Below are positions 15,698-25,567 of a stretch of DNA of 64,000 bases, piece after piece. The notes beneath the pieces are model-generated. The model made no database searches. It was not told where the DNA came from and worked only from the letters and a program-made list of their open reading frames with translations. The first letter of the stretch is position 1. The number at the start of each line of letters is the position of its first letter. Both the position numbers and the translations under genes were made by a program. This DNA is from Flavihumibacter profundi (GTDB lineage Bacteria; Bacteroidota; Bacteroidia; Chitinophagales; Chitinophagaceae): contig NZ_JAIQXE010000003.1 of NCBI RefSeq assembly GCF_020076305.1, positions 248,001-312,000 of the forward strand, written 5' to 3'.

Positions 15698-15784
15698 GGT
15701 GAATGGTGAATGGTGAATAGTGAATGGTAAATGGTGAATGGGTGGGAGGCTTTTCTATTCACCATTCACTATTCACCATTCACT
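15698..15784. repeat. Heptamer repeat RGTGAAT, locus 2, two facing arms
   Basis: The left arm has six 7-bp units (GGTGAAT x3, AGTGAAT, GGTAAAT, GGTGAAT). After a 17-bp spacer the right arm has four inverted units (ATTCACC, ATTCACT, ATTCACC, ATTCACT). It fills the gap between hemH and hemJ and provides the last codons and stop of hemH. The facing arms could form a long hairpin. Confidence 0.88.
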
Positions 15785-16791
15785 ACTTCCGTCCACTTCT
15801 TCAGCGTCTCAACCCATTTCGGGTGCACATTCATGCAGGGGATCAGTGTAAATTCTTCGCCGCCCGCATGCAGGAAAACTTCTTTCCCTTCTACTGCCAT
15901 TTCTTCCAGGGTCTCGAGACAATCGCTTACGAAAGCAGGGCAAACTACCAATAATTTTTTAATCCCTTCATTGGGCATTTCTTCAAGGCGCTTTACGGTA
16001 TATGGCTTCAGCCACTCGTCACGGCCTAACCTCGATTGAAATGAAAAACTATATTTTGATTCCGGGATATTCAGTCGCCCTGCAATTTTTTTCATGGTCA
16101 CCAAACACTGGTGCTTATAGCAAGTAGCATGTGCAGCGGAATCCACCGAACAGCAATTCTCCACTTTCAGGCAATGCGAACCCGTGATATCAGTCTTCTG
16201 GACATGCCTTTCAGGAATCCCATGGTAACTAAACACAATATGATCATAGTCCTGCTGCAGGTAAGGCGCCATACTTTCGGCCAGGGCATCCAGGTAATCG
16301 GGTTGCTGGTAAAAAGGCGGGACCATCTCCAGCTTAAACGGATACTTACCCTTTGCATGAACCTCATTAGCATATTCAACTGCAGTCTCATAGCTGCTCA
16401 TCGCATAATGCGGGTACATCGGCACAGCAATTACTTCTTCGATTTCGGGGTCGCGACGCATCAATTCATCAAAAGCCTCTTTAGGAGATGGCGAACCATA
16501 GCGCATGGCAATCACCACCGGCGCGGAAACCTGCGCCTGCAGGGCTTCCTGGAGATGGCGGGTAATCACGATCAACGGAGACCCTTCTTTGGTCCAGATT
16601 GATTTATAGGCCTTCGCTGATTTCGGCGCACGGAATGGAACAATAATACCCCTCACGAGCAGGAGCCTTGCGATGTATGACATATCAATTACGCGCTCAT
16701 CCATCAGGAATTCTGCCAGGTACTTCCGCACATCCTTTACAGATGTAGAATCTGGTGACCCGAGATTCATCAATACAATGCCACGCTTCAT
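15769..16791 (-). CDS. hemH: Ferrochelatase
   Basis: Inserts Fe2+ into protoporphyrin IX, the last haem step. The start at 16791 gives 'MKRGIVLMNLGSPDS', the family's normal N-terminus; the frame further upstream to 16848 is an extension without similarity. 'IVFSYHGIPERH' carries the catalytic histidine, and 'YSFSFQSRLGRDEWLKPYT' is the second signature. The length of 340 residues is normal. The extreme C-terminus (EVVNGE-stop) is read from the heptamer repeat, so the repeat has invaded or grown into the gene end. hemJ lies just downstream. Confidence 0.95.
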   Translation of the reverse strand: MKRGIVLMNLGSPDSTSVKDVRKYLAEFLMDERVIDMSYIARLLLVRGIIVPFRAPKSAKAYKSIWTKEGSPLIVITRHLQEALQAQVSAPVVIAMRYGSPSPKEAFDELMRRDPEIEEVIAVPMYPHYAMSSYETAVEYANEVHAKGKYPFKLEMVPPFYQQPDYLDALAESMAPYLQQDYDHIVFSYHGIPERHVQKTDITGSHCLKVENCCSVDSAAHATCYKHQCLVTMKKIAGRLNIPESKYSFSFQSRLGRDEWLKPYTVKRLEEMPNEGIKKLLVVCPAFVSDCLETLEEMAVEGKEVFLHAGGEEFTLIPCMNVHPKWVETLKKWTEVVNGE

Positions 16792-16920
16792 ATAATTCCT
16801 TCTATTAAAGTGATTGGCAAAACTAGGCCCTCGCGGCCGATTCATCATAATAATTCATTTGTCAGCTACAAAATGACAGAACCCTGACATTCACCCCTAG
16901 CCGATACGGGATATGGGGGC

Positions 16921-16928
16921 TATTTTTG
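16921..16928 (+). promoter_or_regulatory. -7 promoter element (TATTTTTG) for the hem cluster
   Basis: TATTTTTG matches the Bacteroidota TAnnTTTG element and lies 22 bp before the hemA ATG. It is the best promoter candidate for the hemA-hemL series. I do not see a convincing -33 element or Fur-like palindrome beside it. Confidence 0.55.
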
Positions 16929-16950
16929 TTCTGGAATTGCACAATTGTTT

Positions 16951-18162
16951 ATGGGAGATTATCCAAAAGATTTACAACACTTTTTCGTAGCTGGTATCAG
17001 CTATAAAAAATCCGACTCTGGTACCCGGAGCCGGTTTGCGATCAGCAATGAGCAGTATGCCTGGATCCTGGCTGCTGCCAAACAAAGAGGCATCGCTGAG
17101 TTGTTTATCCTGTCTACCTGTAACCGCACTGAAATTTATGGAATCGCCCGCGATATTGAGCAATTGGTAGTCCTGCTTTGCGAAGCAACCGGTGAATCCA
17201 CCCAACTGTTTCATTCCATTGCTTACCTGCACCGCGGTAAGGAGGCAGTACAGCATTTGTTTGAAGTAGCCACCGGGCTCGATTCACAGATCCTGGGCGA
17301 TTATGAAATTGTAGGACAGATCAAACTGGCTATAAAATTTTCCAAGGAAAACCAGGGCATCGGTCCGTTTATCGAAAGACTATACAACCAGTCGCTGCAA
17401 ACCTCCAAACTCGTTAAGAACAACACAGCCCTAAGCAGTGGTACGGTATCCGTTTCCTTCGCAGCAATACAATACCTGAAAGAACAGGTAAGGGATGTAG
17501 CTGCAAAAAATGTATTACTGATCGGTACCGGTAAGATCGGGCGCAACACCTGCAAGAACCTGGTCGACTACCTCGGGTGCAGGAATATAACCCTGGTAAA
17601 CCGCACTTACGAAAAAGCCCGTGAGCTTGCGCAGGAATTAAATATCAGGGCCTTACCCGCTGAGCAATTAAATGAGGGCATTGCCGACGCCGATATTATT
17701 GTTGTGGCCGCAAATGCTGATGAGCCGATCATCAGGGCCGCGCAATTAACAGCACCAAAACAACAATGGATTATTGATTTATCCATTCCCAATAATGTGC
17801 ATCCCGAAGTAGCTGACCTGCCATTAAAAAACCTGCTGAACGTAGACCAGCTATCCCGCATGAAAGATGAGACACTCCAGATGCGGATGAATGAAGTGCC
17901 AAAAGCACGGACAATTATCAGCACCCAGATGGCCGAGTTCCTCGACTGGTGCAAAATGCGCAAACAATTGGCTGTCCTGGGCCAGGTAAAAATCAAACTC
18001 GAAGAAATCCATACCTGCACTACCTTCACATCATCAGATGATACTGCCGAAAGGATCCAGAAAGTGCTCAACACGATGGCTGCAAAAATGCGCGTAAGAA
18101 ATGAACGCGGTTGCCATTACCTCGAGGCGATCAATGATTTCATCGCCATTGGTATTAACTAA
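16951..18162 (+). CDS. hemA: Glutamyl-tRNA reductase
   Basis: Reduces glutamyl-tRNA(Glu) to glutamate-1-semialdehyde with NADPH, the first committed step of the C5 tetrapyrrole route. 'LFILSTCNRTEIYG' contains the catalytic cysteine. 'GLDSQILGDYEIVGQIK' and the NADPH-binding 'NVLLIGTGKIGRNTCKNL' follow, with a C-terminal dimerisation helix region. The ATG at 16951 is preferred over the TTG at 16945. Length about 403 residues. hemC follows with a one-base gap, so translation is tightly linked. Confidence 0.95.
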   Translation: MGDYPKDLQHFFVAGISYKKSDSGTRSRFAISNEQYAWILAAAKQRGIAELFILSTCNRTEIYGIARDIEQLVVLLCEATGESTQLFHSIAYLHRGKEAVQHLFEVATGLDSQILGDYEIVGQIKLAIKFSKENQGIGPFIERLYNQSLQTSKLVKNNTALSSGTVSVSFAAIQYLKEQVRDVAAKNVLLIGTGKIGRNTCKNLVDYLGCRNITLVNRTYEKARELAQELNIRALPAEQLNEGIADADIIVVAANADEPIIRAAQLTAPKQQWIIDLSIPNNVHPEVADLPLKNLLNVDQLSRMKDETLQMRMNEVPKARTIISTQMAEFLDWCKMRKQLAVLGQVKIKLEEIHTCTTFTSSDDTAERIQKVLNTMAAKMRVRNERGCHYLEAINDFIAIGIN

Positions 18163-18163
18163 G

Positions 18164-19090
18164 ATGACAAAACAATTAATCAGAATCGGAACAAGAGACA
18201 GCCAGCTGGCTGTTTGGCAGGCAACCCATGTGCAAAATTTGTTGCAGGAAAAAGGCTTCGCCAGTGAACTGGTGATGATCAAAAGCGATGGTGATATTGA
18301 CCTGGTAACACCGTTGTACGAAATGGGGGTTACCGGCGTTTTCACTAAGACACTGGATGCAGCGCTGCTCAGTAACCGCATAGACATTGCTGTCCATTCC
18401 ATGAAAGATGTCCCTACCCAAATGGCCAAAGGAATTATTCCAGCTGCCATTTTGGAAAGAGCAAACTATACTGACCTGCTGGTGCCAAAAACAACCACCA
18501 GTTTCCTCGATAATCCGGATGATGTTGCCATGATCGCAACAAGCAGCATCCGCAGAAAAGCGCAGTGGCTTAACCGTTATCCCAATCACACCATTACCAA
18601 CCTCAGGGGCAATGTCAATACCAGGCTTCGGAAATTATCTGAAGAAGATTGGGATGCTGCCATTTTCGCGGCAGCCGGACTGGAAAGAATTGGCCTTCGC
18701 CCGCCGCATGCCATCGAACTGCACTGGATGTTACCGGCCCCGGCACAAGGCGCCATATTAATTGTTTGCAGGGAAGTTGATAATTATTCGCATGAAGTAT
18801 GCAGCCAGCTGAACCATGCTCCCACAGCGATCTGTACAAGAATGGAACGCGATTTCCTGCGCACTTTGAGTGGTGGCTGCGCAACGCCTATCAGCGCCCT
18901 CGCTACAATGGAAAATGATAAGGTGATTTTTAACGGGAATATATTTTCGCCAGATGGTAAAGACCATTTTTCCGTGGAACTGGAAGAACCATTTGACCCG
19001 GATTCTGTTTCTTTAGGTGTTATAGGTGCAGAACAATTATTACGCGAAGGCGCACAATCGATCATTGACGAAATCAGGAACAGTGGGTGA
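18164..19090 (+). CDS. hemC: Hydroxymethylbilane synthase (porphobilinogen deaminase)
   Basis: Joins four porphobilinogen units into hydroxymethylbilane. The N-terminal 'RIGTRDSQLAVWQA' and central 'AVHSMKDVPT' and 'RRKAQWLNRYP...LRGNVNTRL' motifs are diagnostic; 'TLSGGCATPISAL' holds the cysteine that anchors the dipyrromethane cofactor. The ATG at 18164 lies directly after the hemA stop; the longer frame from 18101 overlaps hemA. The stop overlaps the GTG start of hemD by 8 bp. Confidence 0.95.
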   Translation: MTKQLIRIGTRDSQLAVWQATHVQNLLQEKGFASELVMIKSDGDIDLVTPLYEMGVTGVFTKTLDAALLSNRIDIAVHSMKDVPTQMAKGIIPAAILERANYTDLLVPKTTTSFLDNPDDVAMIATSSIRRKAQWLNRYPNHTITNLRGNVNTRLRKLSEEDWDAAIFAAAGLERIGLRPPHAIELHWMLPAPAQGAILIVCREVDNYSHEVCSQLNHAPTAICTRMERDFLRTLSGGCATPISALATMENDKVIFNGNIFSPDGKDHFSVELEEPFDPDSVSLGVIGAEQLLREGAQSIIDEIRNSG

Positions 19091-19790
19091 TACCATCAAC
19101 ATATTAAGTACGCGTCCATTAGACGATGAGATCCTGCAGGAGGCTTCAAGGCAGGGGATTGACATCCGTGTCTTATCATTTATCGACACGGCACCCGTGC
19201 AAACCATTGAAGTTGCAGAAGAGGTAGAGCAGGCGGCACTCATGGAAACTGTTGTTGTATTTACCAGCATGAATGCAGTTGATGCCGTTACAGATATCTT
19301 ATTCGGACATGTACCCGACTGGCAGATCTATTGCATTGGTAACACCACGCGAAAACTGGTTGCCGATTATTTCGGGGAAGAAAGTATTGCCGGAACCGCA
19401 GACAGTGCAGGCAACCTGGCAGACGCCATAATTGATGGCAGCTATGCTGATGAAGTATTTTTCTTCTGCGGGGACCAGCGCCGGGATGAATTGCCCGACA
19501 AATTAAAAAAAGCCGGGATCCTGGTGAATGAAATTGTAGTGTATGAAACAGTCGCCACACCACACAAATTAACCGAACCCTTCGCCGGGGTTTTGTTTTA
19601 TAGTCCAAGTGCGGTAGACAGTTTTTTCATCCATAACCGTTTACCCGACCATGCATTGGCATTTGCCATTGGAAACACAACGGCCAATGCAATCCGGAAA
19701 TATGCAGGCAATAAAATAATTATAGCCGACGAACCAGGCAAGGAACAACTGGTAGCCAAAGCCATTGAAATTTTAGGAAACAAAAAATAA
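19083..19790 (+). CDS. hemD: Uroporphyrinogen-III synthase
   Basis: Cyclises hydroxymethylbilane to uroporphyrinogen III. The family is weakly conserved, but '[20 protein letters not shown]', '[12 protein letters not shown]', '[12 protein letters not shown]', '[16 protein letters not shown]' and '[13 protein letters not shown]...[11 protein letters not shown]' show the two-domain layout and the typical SPS/N-A-V and IG-TT motifs. I choose the GTG at 19083, which overlaps the hemC stop and gives '[13 protein letters not shown]'. Its position between hemC and hemE confirms the call. Confidence 0.9.
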   Translation: MGDTINILSTRPLDDEILQEASRQGIDIRVLSFIDTAPVQTIEVAEEVEQAALMETVVVFTSMNAVDAVTDILFGHVPDWQIYCIGNTTRKLVADYFGEESIAGTADSAGNLADAIIDGSYADEVFFFCGDQRRDELPDKLKKAGILVNEIVVYETVATPHKLTEPFAGVLFYSPSAVDSFFIHNRLPDHALAFAIGNTTANAIRKYAGNKIIIADEPGKEQLVAKAIEILGNKK

Positions 19791-19803
19791 AGCAGCAACT
19801 ATA

Positions 19804-20835
19804 ATGTCGAGTTTACAAAATGACCTGATCCTGCGTACGCTAAGAGGAGAAAAAACAGAAAGGGTACCCGTTTGGATGATGCGCCAGGCCGGAAGGTATT
19901 TACCGCAATACATGGTATTAAGGGAGAAATACGGCTTCTTCGAAAGATGCCAGACCCCTGCATTGGCCTGTGAAATTACAATCCAGCCTGTAGATATTGT
20001 TGGCGTTGATGCTGCCATATTATTCTCAGATATATTGGTCGTGCCCCAGGCCATGGGATTAGAAGTACAATTGATAGAAAGCAAAGGCCCGTTTTTGCCA
20101 GACCCTATAAAACAATTGAAAGACCTGGACCGTGTAGTCGTACCCGATGTGCAGGACAGGTTGCATTATGTGTTTGATGCCATCCGCCTGATCAAACAGG
20201 AATTAAATGGCCGTGTGCCTTTGATTGGTTTTGCCGGCGCACCATGGACCCTGTTATGCTATATGGTGCAGGGCAAGGGTTCCAAAACTTTTGATGAAGC
20301 CAAGGCATTTTGTTATACGCAGCCTGAAACAGCGCACCGGCTGTTGCAGATGATCACTGATACCACCATCGCCTATTTAAAAGGCCAGGTAAAAGCAGGT
20401 GCAGATATTGTGCAGATCTTTGACAGCTGGGGCGGGTTATTGAGTCCGGCTGATTTTGAAACATTTTCCCTGCAATATATCCGCCAGATCGTGGCTGCGC
20501 TGAAAGAGGAAGTGCCCACAATAATCTTTGCAAAAGGAGCCTGGTTCGCACTTGAGGAAATGGCAGCGACCGGTGCGCATGGATTAGGCATAGACTGGTG
20601 CATCAGGCCAGAGATGGCAAGGCAGTTTGCCGGTAATGAAGTAACCCTACAGGGGAATTTTGATCCCGCCAGGTTACTGTCACCCATACCCGAAATCAAA
20701 AAACAGGTACATACCATGTTGTCTGCATTTGGCGGCCACCGTCATATCGCCAACCTTGGACATGGCATCTTACCCAATGTACCGGTGGACCATGCGCGGG
20801 CTTTTGTAGACGCGGTAAAAGAGTATAGTGAATAG
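19804..20835 (+). CDS. hemE: Uroporphyrinogen decarboxylase
   Basis: Converts uroporphyrinogen III to coproporphyrinogen III. '[17 protein letters not shown]' near residue 25 is the substrate-binding signature, followed by '[20 protein letters not shown]' and '[11 protein letters not shown]'. The C-terminal '[20 protein letters not shown]' is normal. 343 residues. The last codons (AGT GAA TAG) run into a heptamer repeat array, which supplies the stop codon. Confidence 0.96.
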   Translation: MSSLQNDLILRTLRGEKTERVPVWMMRQAGRYLPQYMVLREKYGFFERCQTPALACEITIQPVDIVGVDAAILFSDILVVPQAMGLEVQLIESKGPFLPDPIKQLKDLDRVVVPDVQDRLHYVFDAIRLIKQELNGRVPLIGFAGAPWTLLCYMVQGKGSKTFDEAKAFCYTQPETAHRLLQMITDTTIAYLKGQVKAGADIVQIFDSWGGLLSPADFETFSLQYIRQIVAALKEEVPTIIFAKGAWFALEEMAATGAHGLGIDWCIRPEMARQFAGNEVTLQGNFDPARLLSPIPEIKKQVHTMLSAFGGHRHIANLGHGILPNVPVDHARAFVDAVKEYSE

Positions 20836-20889
20836 TGAATGGTGAATGGTGAATAGTGAATGGTGAATAGTGAATGGTGAATAGTAAAT
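20827..20889 (+). repeat. Heptamer repeat RGTGAAT, locus 3, nine tandem units
   Basis: Units in order: AGTGAAT x2, GGTGAAT x2, AGTGAAT, GGTGAAT, AGTGAAT, GGTGAAT, AGTAAAT. It starts inside the last codons of hemE and ends 9 bp before the hemF ATG. Unlike the other three loci it has no inverted arm, so it cannot form the long hairpin and leaves the hemE-hemF transcript open. Confidence 0.9.
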
Positions 20890-20898
20890 AGTTATTGA

Positions 20899-21813
20899 AT
20901 GAGCAGCCCTAAAGAGACCTGGATCGAATACATACACGACCTTCAAAACCGCATCTGCGCTGCTGTTGAAGCCAGCGACGGGAAAGCGGTTTTCCAGGAA
21001 GATGTGTGGACCAGGCCTGAAGGAGGCGGCGGTATAACAAGAGTTATAGCCAATGGTAATGTGTTTGAAAAAGGCGGTGTGAATACTTCGGTAGTGTATG
21101 GCGAAGTAACAGATGCCATGCGCAGCCAGTTGAAGATAAATGGCCATAGCTGGTTTGCCTGCGGACTGAGCCTTGTGCTACACCCGATGAATCCATTTGT
21201 ACCGACGGTGCATTGCAATTACCGGATGTTTGAATTATACAATGAAAATGGTGATTGCGTGGATCGCTGGTTTGGTGGTGGAACCGACCTCACTCCCTAC
21301 TACCTGTATGAAGAAGATGCGCGGCATTTCCACCGGGTCTATAAAAATGCCTGCGATAAATTTGATCCTGAATTCTTCCCCCGCTTTAAGAAAACCTGTG
21401 ATGATTATTTTGTCAACTGGCACCGCAACAAGGAACGCCGAGGCATAGGCGGAATTTTTTACGACTACCAGCGACCCGATGAACACAGGGATGTAAACTG
21501 GTGGATGGATTTCGGCAAAGCCTGCGGCGATAGTTTTATGGAAGCCTATATACCCATTGTTGAAAAAAGAAAAAACCAACCCTATACCGAAGCCAATAAA
21601 CATTGGCAGGAAATCAGGCGCGGCCGTTATACAGAATTTAACCTGGTACACGACAGGGGCACTTTATTCGGGCTAAAAACAAATGGCCGGATCGAAAGTA
21701 TTTTGATGAGCCTGCCGCCAACTGTACGATTTGAATACAATTACCAGCCCGCGCCAGGCAGTGAAGAAGACAAGCTGCTGCAGGCCTGCCTGCACCCGGT
21801 GGACTGGGTCTGA
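20899..21813 (+). CDS. hemF: Oxygen-dependent coproporphyrinogen III oxidase
   Basis: Performs the same decarboxylation as HemN but with molecular oxygen. 'VHCNYRMFEL', 'WFGGGTDLTPYYLYEEDARHF', 'RRGIGGIFYD' and 'RGRYTEFNLVHDRGTLFGL' are family hallmarks, and 304 residues is the normal size. The upstream gap is filled by the heptamer array, so the ribosome-binding region is unusual. Together with hemN this gives both aerobic and anaerobic versions of the step. Confidence 0.96.
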   Translation: MSSPKETWIEYIHDLQNRICAAVEASDGKAVFQEDVWTRPEGGGGITRVIANGNVFEKGGVNTSVVYGEVTDAMRSQLKINGHSWFACGLSLVLHPMNPFVPTVHCNYRMFELYNENGDCVDRWFGGGTDLTPYYLYEEDARHFHRVYKNACDKFDPEFFPRFKKTCDDYFVNWHRNKERRGIGGIFYDYQRPDEHRDVNWWMDFGKACGDSFMEAYIPIVEKRKNQPYTEANKHWQEIRRGRYTEFNLVHDRGTLFGLKTNGRIESILMSLPPTVRFEYNYQPAPGSEEDKLLQACLHPVDWV

Positions 21814-21848
21814 AAAAAATAAATTACATTCCTGTAACAATTCCGATT

Positions 21849-22823
21849 ATGTACCTGCAAAGAAGAAACAGAATATTGCGCCAGTCGCCGGCCATCAGGT
21901 CGATGGTAGCTGAAACCAGTTTAAGCGCCAGTGATTTCATTGTACCCCTATTTATAGATGAAGGGCAGGGCATAAAAACAGAAATCGCTTCAATGCCCGG
22001 CTACTACAGGAACAGCCTGGATATCACGGTAAAAGAAGTGAAGGAACTCTGGAAAATGGGACTGAAATCTGTATTACTTTTCATCAAATGCAAAGATGAA
22101 CTGAAAGACAATACCGGCAAGGAAGCCTGGAATGCAGATGGGTTGATGCAGCGGAGTATTAAAGCGATCAAGGCCTCAGTTCCTGATATGCTGGTGATGA
22201 CTGATGTAGCCCTTGACCCCTTCTCCTCCTATGGGCATGATGGCATAGTAGAAAACGGGGAAATCGTAAATGACCCTACGGTAGAAGCATTGGTGAAGAT
22301 GAGCATCAGCCACGCACAGGCCGGTGCAGACTTTGTAGCACCCAGTGATATGATGGATGGCAGGATCGGGGCAATCCGGAAAGGCCTGGAAGAAAACGGT
22401 TTCACCAATACCGGCATCATGAGTTACAGTGCGAAGTATGCATCCTGCTTTTATGGACCCTTCAGGGATGCGCTGGATAGTGCGCCGGGGTTCGGCGATA
22501 AGAAAACCTACCAGATGGATTATGCCAACCGCACTGAAGCAATAAAGGAAACATTGATGGATGTGGAAGAAGGAGCAGATATTGTAATGGTAAAACCCGC
22601 CCTGGCCTACCTGGACATTATCAGGGATGTAAAAAACAGTGTGTCCGTTCCTGTTAGTGCCTATAATATCAGCGGGGAATATGCCATGATAAAAGCAGCC
22701 GCAAAGATGGGCTGGATCAATGAAGATAAGGCAATACTGGAAACACTGACGGCCATTAAGCGCGCCGGGGCAGATATGATTGCAACGTATTTTGCAAAAG
22801 ATGCAGTAAAGCTGATCGGTTAA
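21849..22823 (+). CDS. hemB: Delta-aminolevulinic acid dehydratase (porphobilinogen synthase)
   Basis: Condenses two 5-aminolevulinate molecules to porphobilinogen. 'FIVPLFIDEGQGIKTEIASMPG' is the N-terminal signature. The catalytic lysines lie in 'SYSAKYASCFYGPFRDA' and 'DIVMVKPALAYLDII'. The metal loop region reads 'TDVALDPFSSYGHDGIV', which lacks the three cysteines of zinc-type enzymes, so a magnesium-type enzyme is likely. 324 residues, in line between hemF and a YciI gene. Confidence 0.95.
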   Translation: MYLQRRNRILRQSPAIRSMVAETSLSASDFIVPLFIDEGQGIKTEIASMPGYYRNSLDITVKEVKELWKMGLKSVLLFIKCKDELKDNTGKEAWNADGLMQRSIKAIKASVPDMLVMTDVALDPFSSYGHDGIVENGEIVNDPTVEALVKMSISHAQAGADFVAPSDMMDGRIGAIRKGLEENGFTNTGIMSYSAKYASCFYGPFRDALDSAPGFGDKKTYQMDYANRTEAIKETLMDVEEGADIVMVKPALAYLDIIRDVKNSVSVPVSAYNISGEYAMIKAAAKMGWINEDKAILETLTAIKRAGADMIATYFAKDAVKLIG

Positions 22824-22842
22824 TAATTAAAATAACGGGAAT

Positions 22843-23136
22843 ATGTTTATCATCGAATTAACCTACAAGGTACCCCCTGCTGAAATTGATGCAGCGATGG
22901 TGCCACATGTAAAATATCTCGACAAATATTACCACAAAGGGATTTTCCTTGCCTCAGGAAGGCAAGAACCCCGTGAAGGCGGGATCATATTAGCAAAAGC
23001 TTCCAACAGGCAGGAAGTCGAGGCAATTGTTGCAGAAGATCCCTTTAAAATAAACGACCTGGCCGATTACCGCATCATTGAATTCAAGGCCACCAAGAAG
23101 ATCAAGGCATACGATGATTTTGCGGGAGATGAATAA
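22843..23136 (+). CDS. YciI-family protein
   Basis: A 97-residue ferredoxin-like-fold protein with '[20 protein letters not shown]', '[20 protein letters not shown]' and '[20 protein letters not shown]', matching the YciI/YCII family (DUF1330-like dimeric alpha-beta barrel). The biochemical role is uncertain; some relatives act on small organic acids or are fused to enzymes. Its place between hemB and hemL, 20 bp from one and 12 bp from the other, suggests co-transcription with haem genes, but a link to haem chemistry is only inferred. Confidence 0.85.
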   Translation: MFIIELTYKVPPAEIDAAMVPHVKYLDKYYHKGIFLASGRQEPREGGIILAKASNRQEVEAIVAEDPFKINDLADYRIIEFKATKKIKAYDDFAGDE

Positions 23137-23147
23137 AAAAACAACCG

Positions 23148-24437
23148 ATGAAAAATATTAAGTCCAGCGAAGCGCTATTTGCGCGGGCACAGGAATCCAT
23201 TCCCGGTGGTGTAAACTCGCCGGTACGCGCATTTAAAAGTGTAGGCGGCACGCCGTTATTCATCCAGAAAGCGAAAGGGGCCTATTTGCATGATGTTGAT
23301 GGCAACCAGTATATAGATTATATCGCCTCCTGGGGGCCAATGATCCTTGGCCATGCCTATGAGCCGGTAGTAAAAGCCATACAGGAATATGCAGCCTATT
23401 CAACATCTTATGGCGCGCCTACGGAACTGGAAGTGAAGATGGCCGAGCTCATTAAAAGCATGGCGCCAAATGTTGACCTGATCAGGATGGTAAGCAGCGG
23501 AACCGAAGCCTGTATGAGCGCTATCAGGGTAGCCCGTGGTTTTACCGGCAGAAATAAGATCCTGAAATTTGAGGGATGTTACCACGGCCATGCAGATTCA
23601 TTCCTGGTGAAAGCCGGCAGCGGACTGGCCACTTTAAATATCCAGACAGTACCTGGCGTTACCGCCGGTGTAGCCAATGATACGCTAACCTGCGCTTATA
23701 ATGACCTGGCTGCTGTAAAGCAATTAGCGCGTACGCATAAAGGTGAAATTGCCGCGATTATAGTTGAACCCGTAGCAGGAAATATGGGTTGCATATTACC
23801 TGAACCAGGATTCCTGGAAGGCATCCGGCAGTTGTGCGATGAAGATGGTATTGTATTCATCTTTGATGAGGTGATGACCGGGTTCAGGCTGGCCCCGGGT
23901 GGTGCGCAGGAAAAGCTGGGCATTAATGCAGACCTCGTTACTTATGGAAAAGTAATCGGTGCAGGAATGCCTGTTGGTGCATTTGGTGGTAAAAGGGAAA
24001 TCATGGATGTGGTAGCACCACTTGGAAAAGTATACCAGGCCGGAACCCTAAGTGGCAACCCTATTGCCATGATTGCCGGTTATACCCTCTTAACCGAATT
24101 GCAAAAAAATCCGGGTTTATACAATGAGCTGGATGCAAAAACAACTTACCTGAAGAATGGCCTGGAAGAAGTGCTGTCTGCCTCGGGACAGCCCTATATA
24201 ATCAACCATATGGGATCAATGATCAGTGTACATTTCAGTGACCATGCGGTAACGGATTTTGCCACCGCAGCATCAGCCAATAACGCAAGGTTTTCAAAAT
24301 ATTTCCATGCAATGTTAGATCGTGGAATTTACTTACCACCATCAGCATTTGAAAGCTGGTTCCTGAATAATGCGTTAACCAAAGAAGACCTTGACAAGAC
24401 GATAGCAGCAACAAAGGAAAGCCTGGCTAGCCTGTAA
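23148..24437 (+). CDS. hemL: Glutamate-1-semialdehyde 2,1-aminomutase
   Basis: A PLP enzyme that converts glutamate-1-semialdehyde to 5-aminolevulinate, the step after HemA. '[19 protein letters not shown]' near the N-terminus is diagnostic. '[19 protein letters not shown]', '[11 protein letters not shown]' and '[17 protein letters not shown]' with the PLP-binding lysine follow. 429 residues, normal length. It closes the plus-strand hem series and overlaps the convergent PepSY gene by 11 bp at the 3' ends. Confidence 0.96.
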   Translation: MKNIKSSEALFARAQESIPGGVNSPVRAFKSVGGTPLFIQKAKGAYLHDVDGNQYIDYIASWGPMILGHAYEPVVKAIQEYAAYSTSYGAPTELEVKMAELIKSMAPNVDLIRMVSSGTEACMSAIRVARGFTGRNKILKFEGCYHGHADSFLVKAGSGLATLNIQTVPGVTAGVANDTLTCAYNDLAAVKQLARTHKGEIAAIIVEPVAGNMGCILPEPGFLEGIRQLCDEDGIVFIFDEVMTGFRLAPGGAQEKLGINADLVTYGKVIGAGMPVGAFGGKREIMDVVAPLGKVYQAGTLSGNPIAMIAGYTLLTELQKNPGLYNELDAKTTYLKNGLEEVLSASGQPYIINHMGSMISVHFSDHAVTDFATAASANNARFSKYFHAMLDRGIYLPPSAFESWFLNNALTKEDLDKTIAATKESLASL

Positions 24438-25545
24438 GCGACTGTTTATTCCTTTTTCTTGTTCTTGTCCTGTTGAGCCACATGATTACCCCCGTAATTG
24501 GAAAGCTTGTACCCAAAAGGCAAACGACCAGCCCGATGACTTTGGAAGGCCAGCCAAAGATGGAGGCGGTATGCACCGGCTTAAAAGTAGCCCGTACTCT
24601 TTGTCCGAGGTTTCGTTCCTCCCATTTAATAACACCTGCAAGGGTAGCAGAATAACGGTCAACAAAATAATTGTCAGTGGCTGATTCATGAAGGGCATCC
24701 CTGCGCAATACACTTACTGCAAAAGGAGCAGTGGAATCTTTTGGTGCATTGATCGCATAAAATACAGCAGTAGGGTCAACGGCCTGAACAGTGGCCAGCA
24801 CCGCATCAAATTGGATTAATTCCTTGCCGGACCGGAAGGCAATTACAGGAAGTTTGGCACCCTGCATGGATGAATTGGTAACCTTATAAATCCCTTTATT
24901 GAACCATTCGAAAGACCAGGCCAGCCCGGTAAAGGCAAATACGAATAAAAATATGGCCGAATAAAATCCAAGCACCAGGTGCAGGTCGTGGTTAACCCTT
25001 TTCCAGCCCGCGTCCCATTTGAGGGATAGTCTTTGGCGCAGGATATTTTTTGTTTTCGGCCACCATAAGATGATACCGGTGACCAGGATAAATAAAAATA
25101 CCAGGGTGGATATACCAACGACCAGTTTTCCAACCGGGCCTTTCAGTAACCAGCGGTGCAGGGACATCATGTCGTAGAAAAAACTATCCCCATAATTATA
25201 CAAGGCGATAACCTCTCCGGTAAAAGGATTCATGAAGGCCGTCTTTTTATCACCATTCCTTTTAGGTCCAGGAAAAGAGTAATTGATTTCTATGGTACGG
25301 TCCGGCGCCCTGAACAATTTAATGCCGGTTATTTTCGCGGCAGGTAATTTTTCCTTAAAAGACTGTTCCAGTTCTGCAAGGGATTTGCGCTGGCTACCCA
25401 GCTCCACTACATATCGTTCCCTATTGAAGAGCATTTGCAATTCGGGTTCGAAAACAAGCACGGCACCTGTAAAGCAGGTCACCATAATAATTAAGCCTGC
25501 AGCCAGTCCAAGGTAGAGGTGAATCCTGCGGAAGAAAATTTTCAT
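24427..25545 (-). CDS. PepSY-associated membrane protein, iron uptake reductase type
   Basis: A four-helix inner-membrane protein: '[20 protein letters not shown]' (TM1), a periplasmic PepSY-like part, '[20 protein letters not shown]' (TM2), '[20 protein letters not shown]' (TM3) and '[21 protein letters not shown]' (TM4, read in parts). Histidines in the helices ([24 protein letters not shown]) fit the haem-coordinating pattern of the PepSY_TM/FpvG-type siderophore reductases. It lies 22 bp downstream of the TonB siderophore receptor, so it probably helps release iron from the imported ferric siderophore. Confidence 0.85.
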   Translation of the reverse strand: MKIFFRRIHLYLGLAAGLIIMVTCFTGAVLVFEPELQMLFNRERYVVELGSQRKSLAELEQSFKEKLPAAKITGIKLFRAPDRTIEINYSFPGPKRNGDKKTAFMNPFTGEVIALYNYGDSFFYDMMSLHRWLLKGPVGKLVVGISTLVFLFILVTGIILWWPKTKNILRQRLSLKWDAGWKRVNHDLHLVLGFYSAIFLFVFAFTGLAWSFEWFNKGIYKVTNSSMQGAKLPVIAFRSGKELIQFDAVLATVQAVDPTAVFYAINAPKDSTAPFAVSVLRRDALHESATDNYFVDRYSATLAGVIKWEERNLGQRVRATFKPVHTASIFGWPSKVIGLVVCLLGTSFPITGVIMWLNRTRTRKRNKQSLTG

Positions 25546-25567
25546 GTAGGTTAGTGGTAAAACTTAA

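Noticed and set aside
15667-15765. ATG-started N-terminal extension of hemJ
   Set aside because: Its residues are a translation of the heptamer repeat and unlike any HemJ N-terminus; the TTG at 15666 gives the normal start.
16792-16848. Upstream start of hemH
   Set aside because: Non-conserved leader; MKRGIVLMNLGSPDS at 16791 is the family start.
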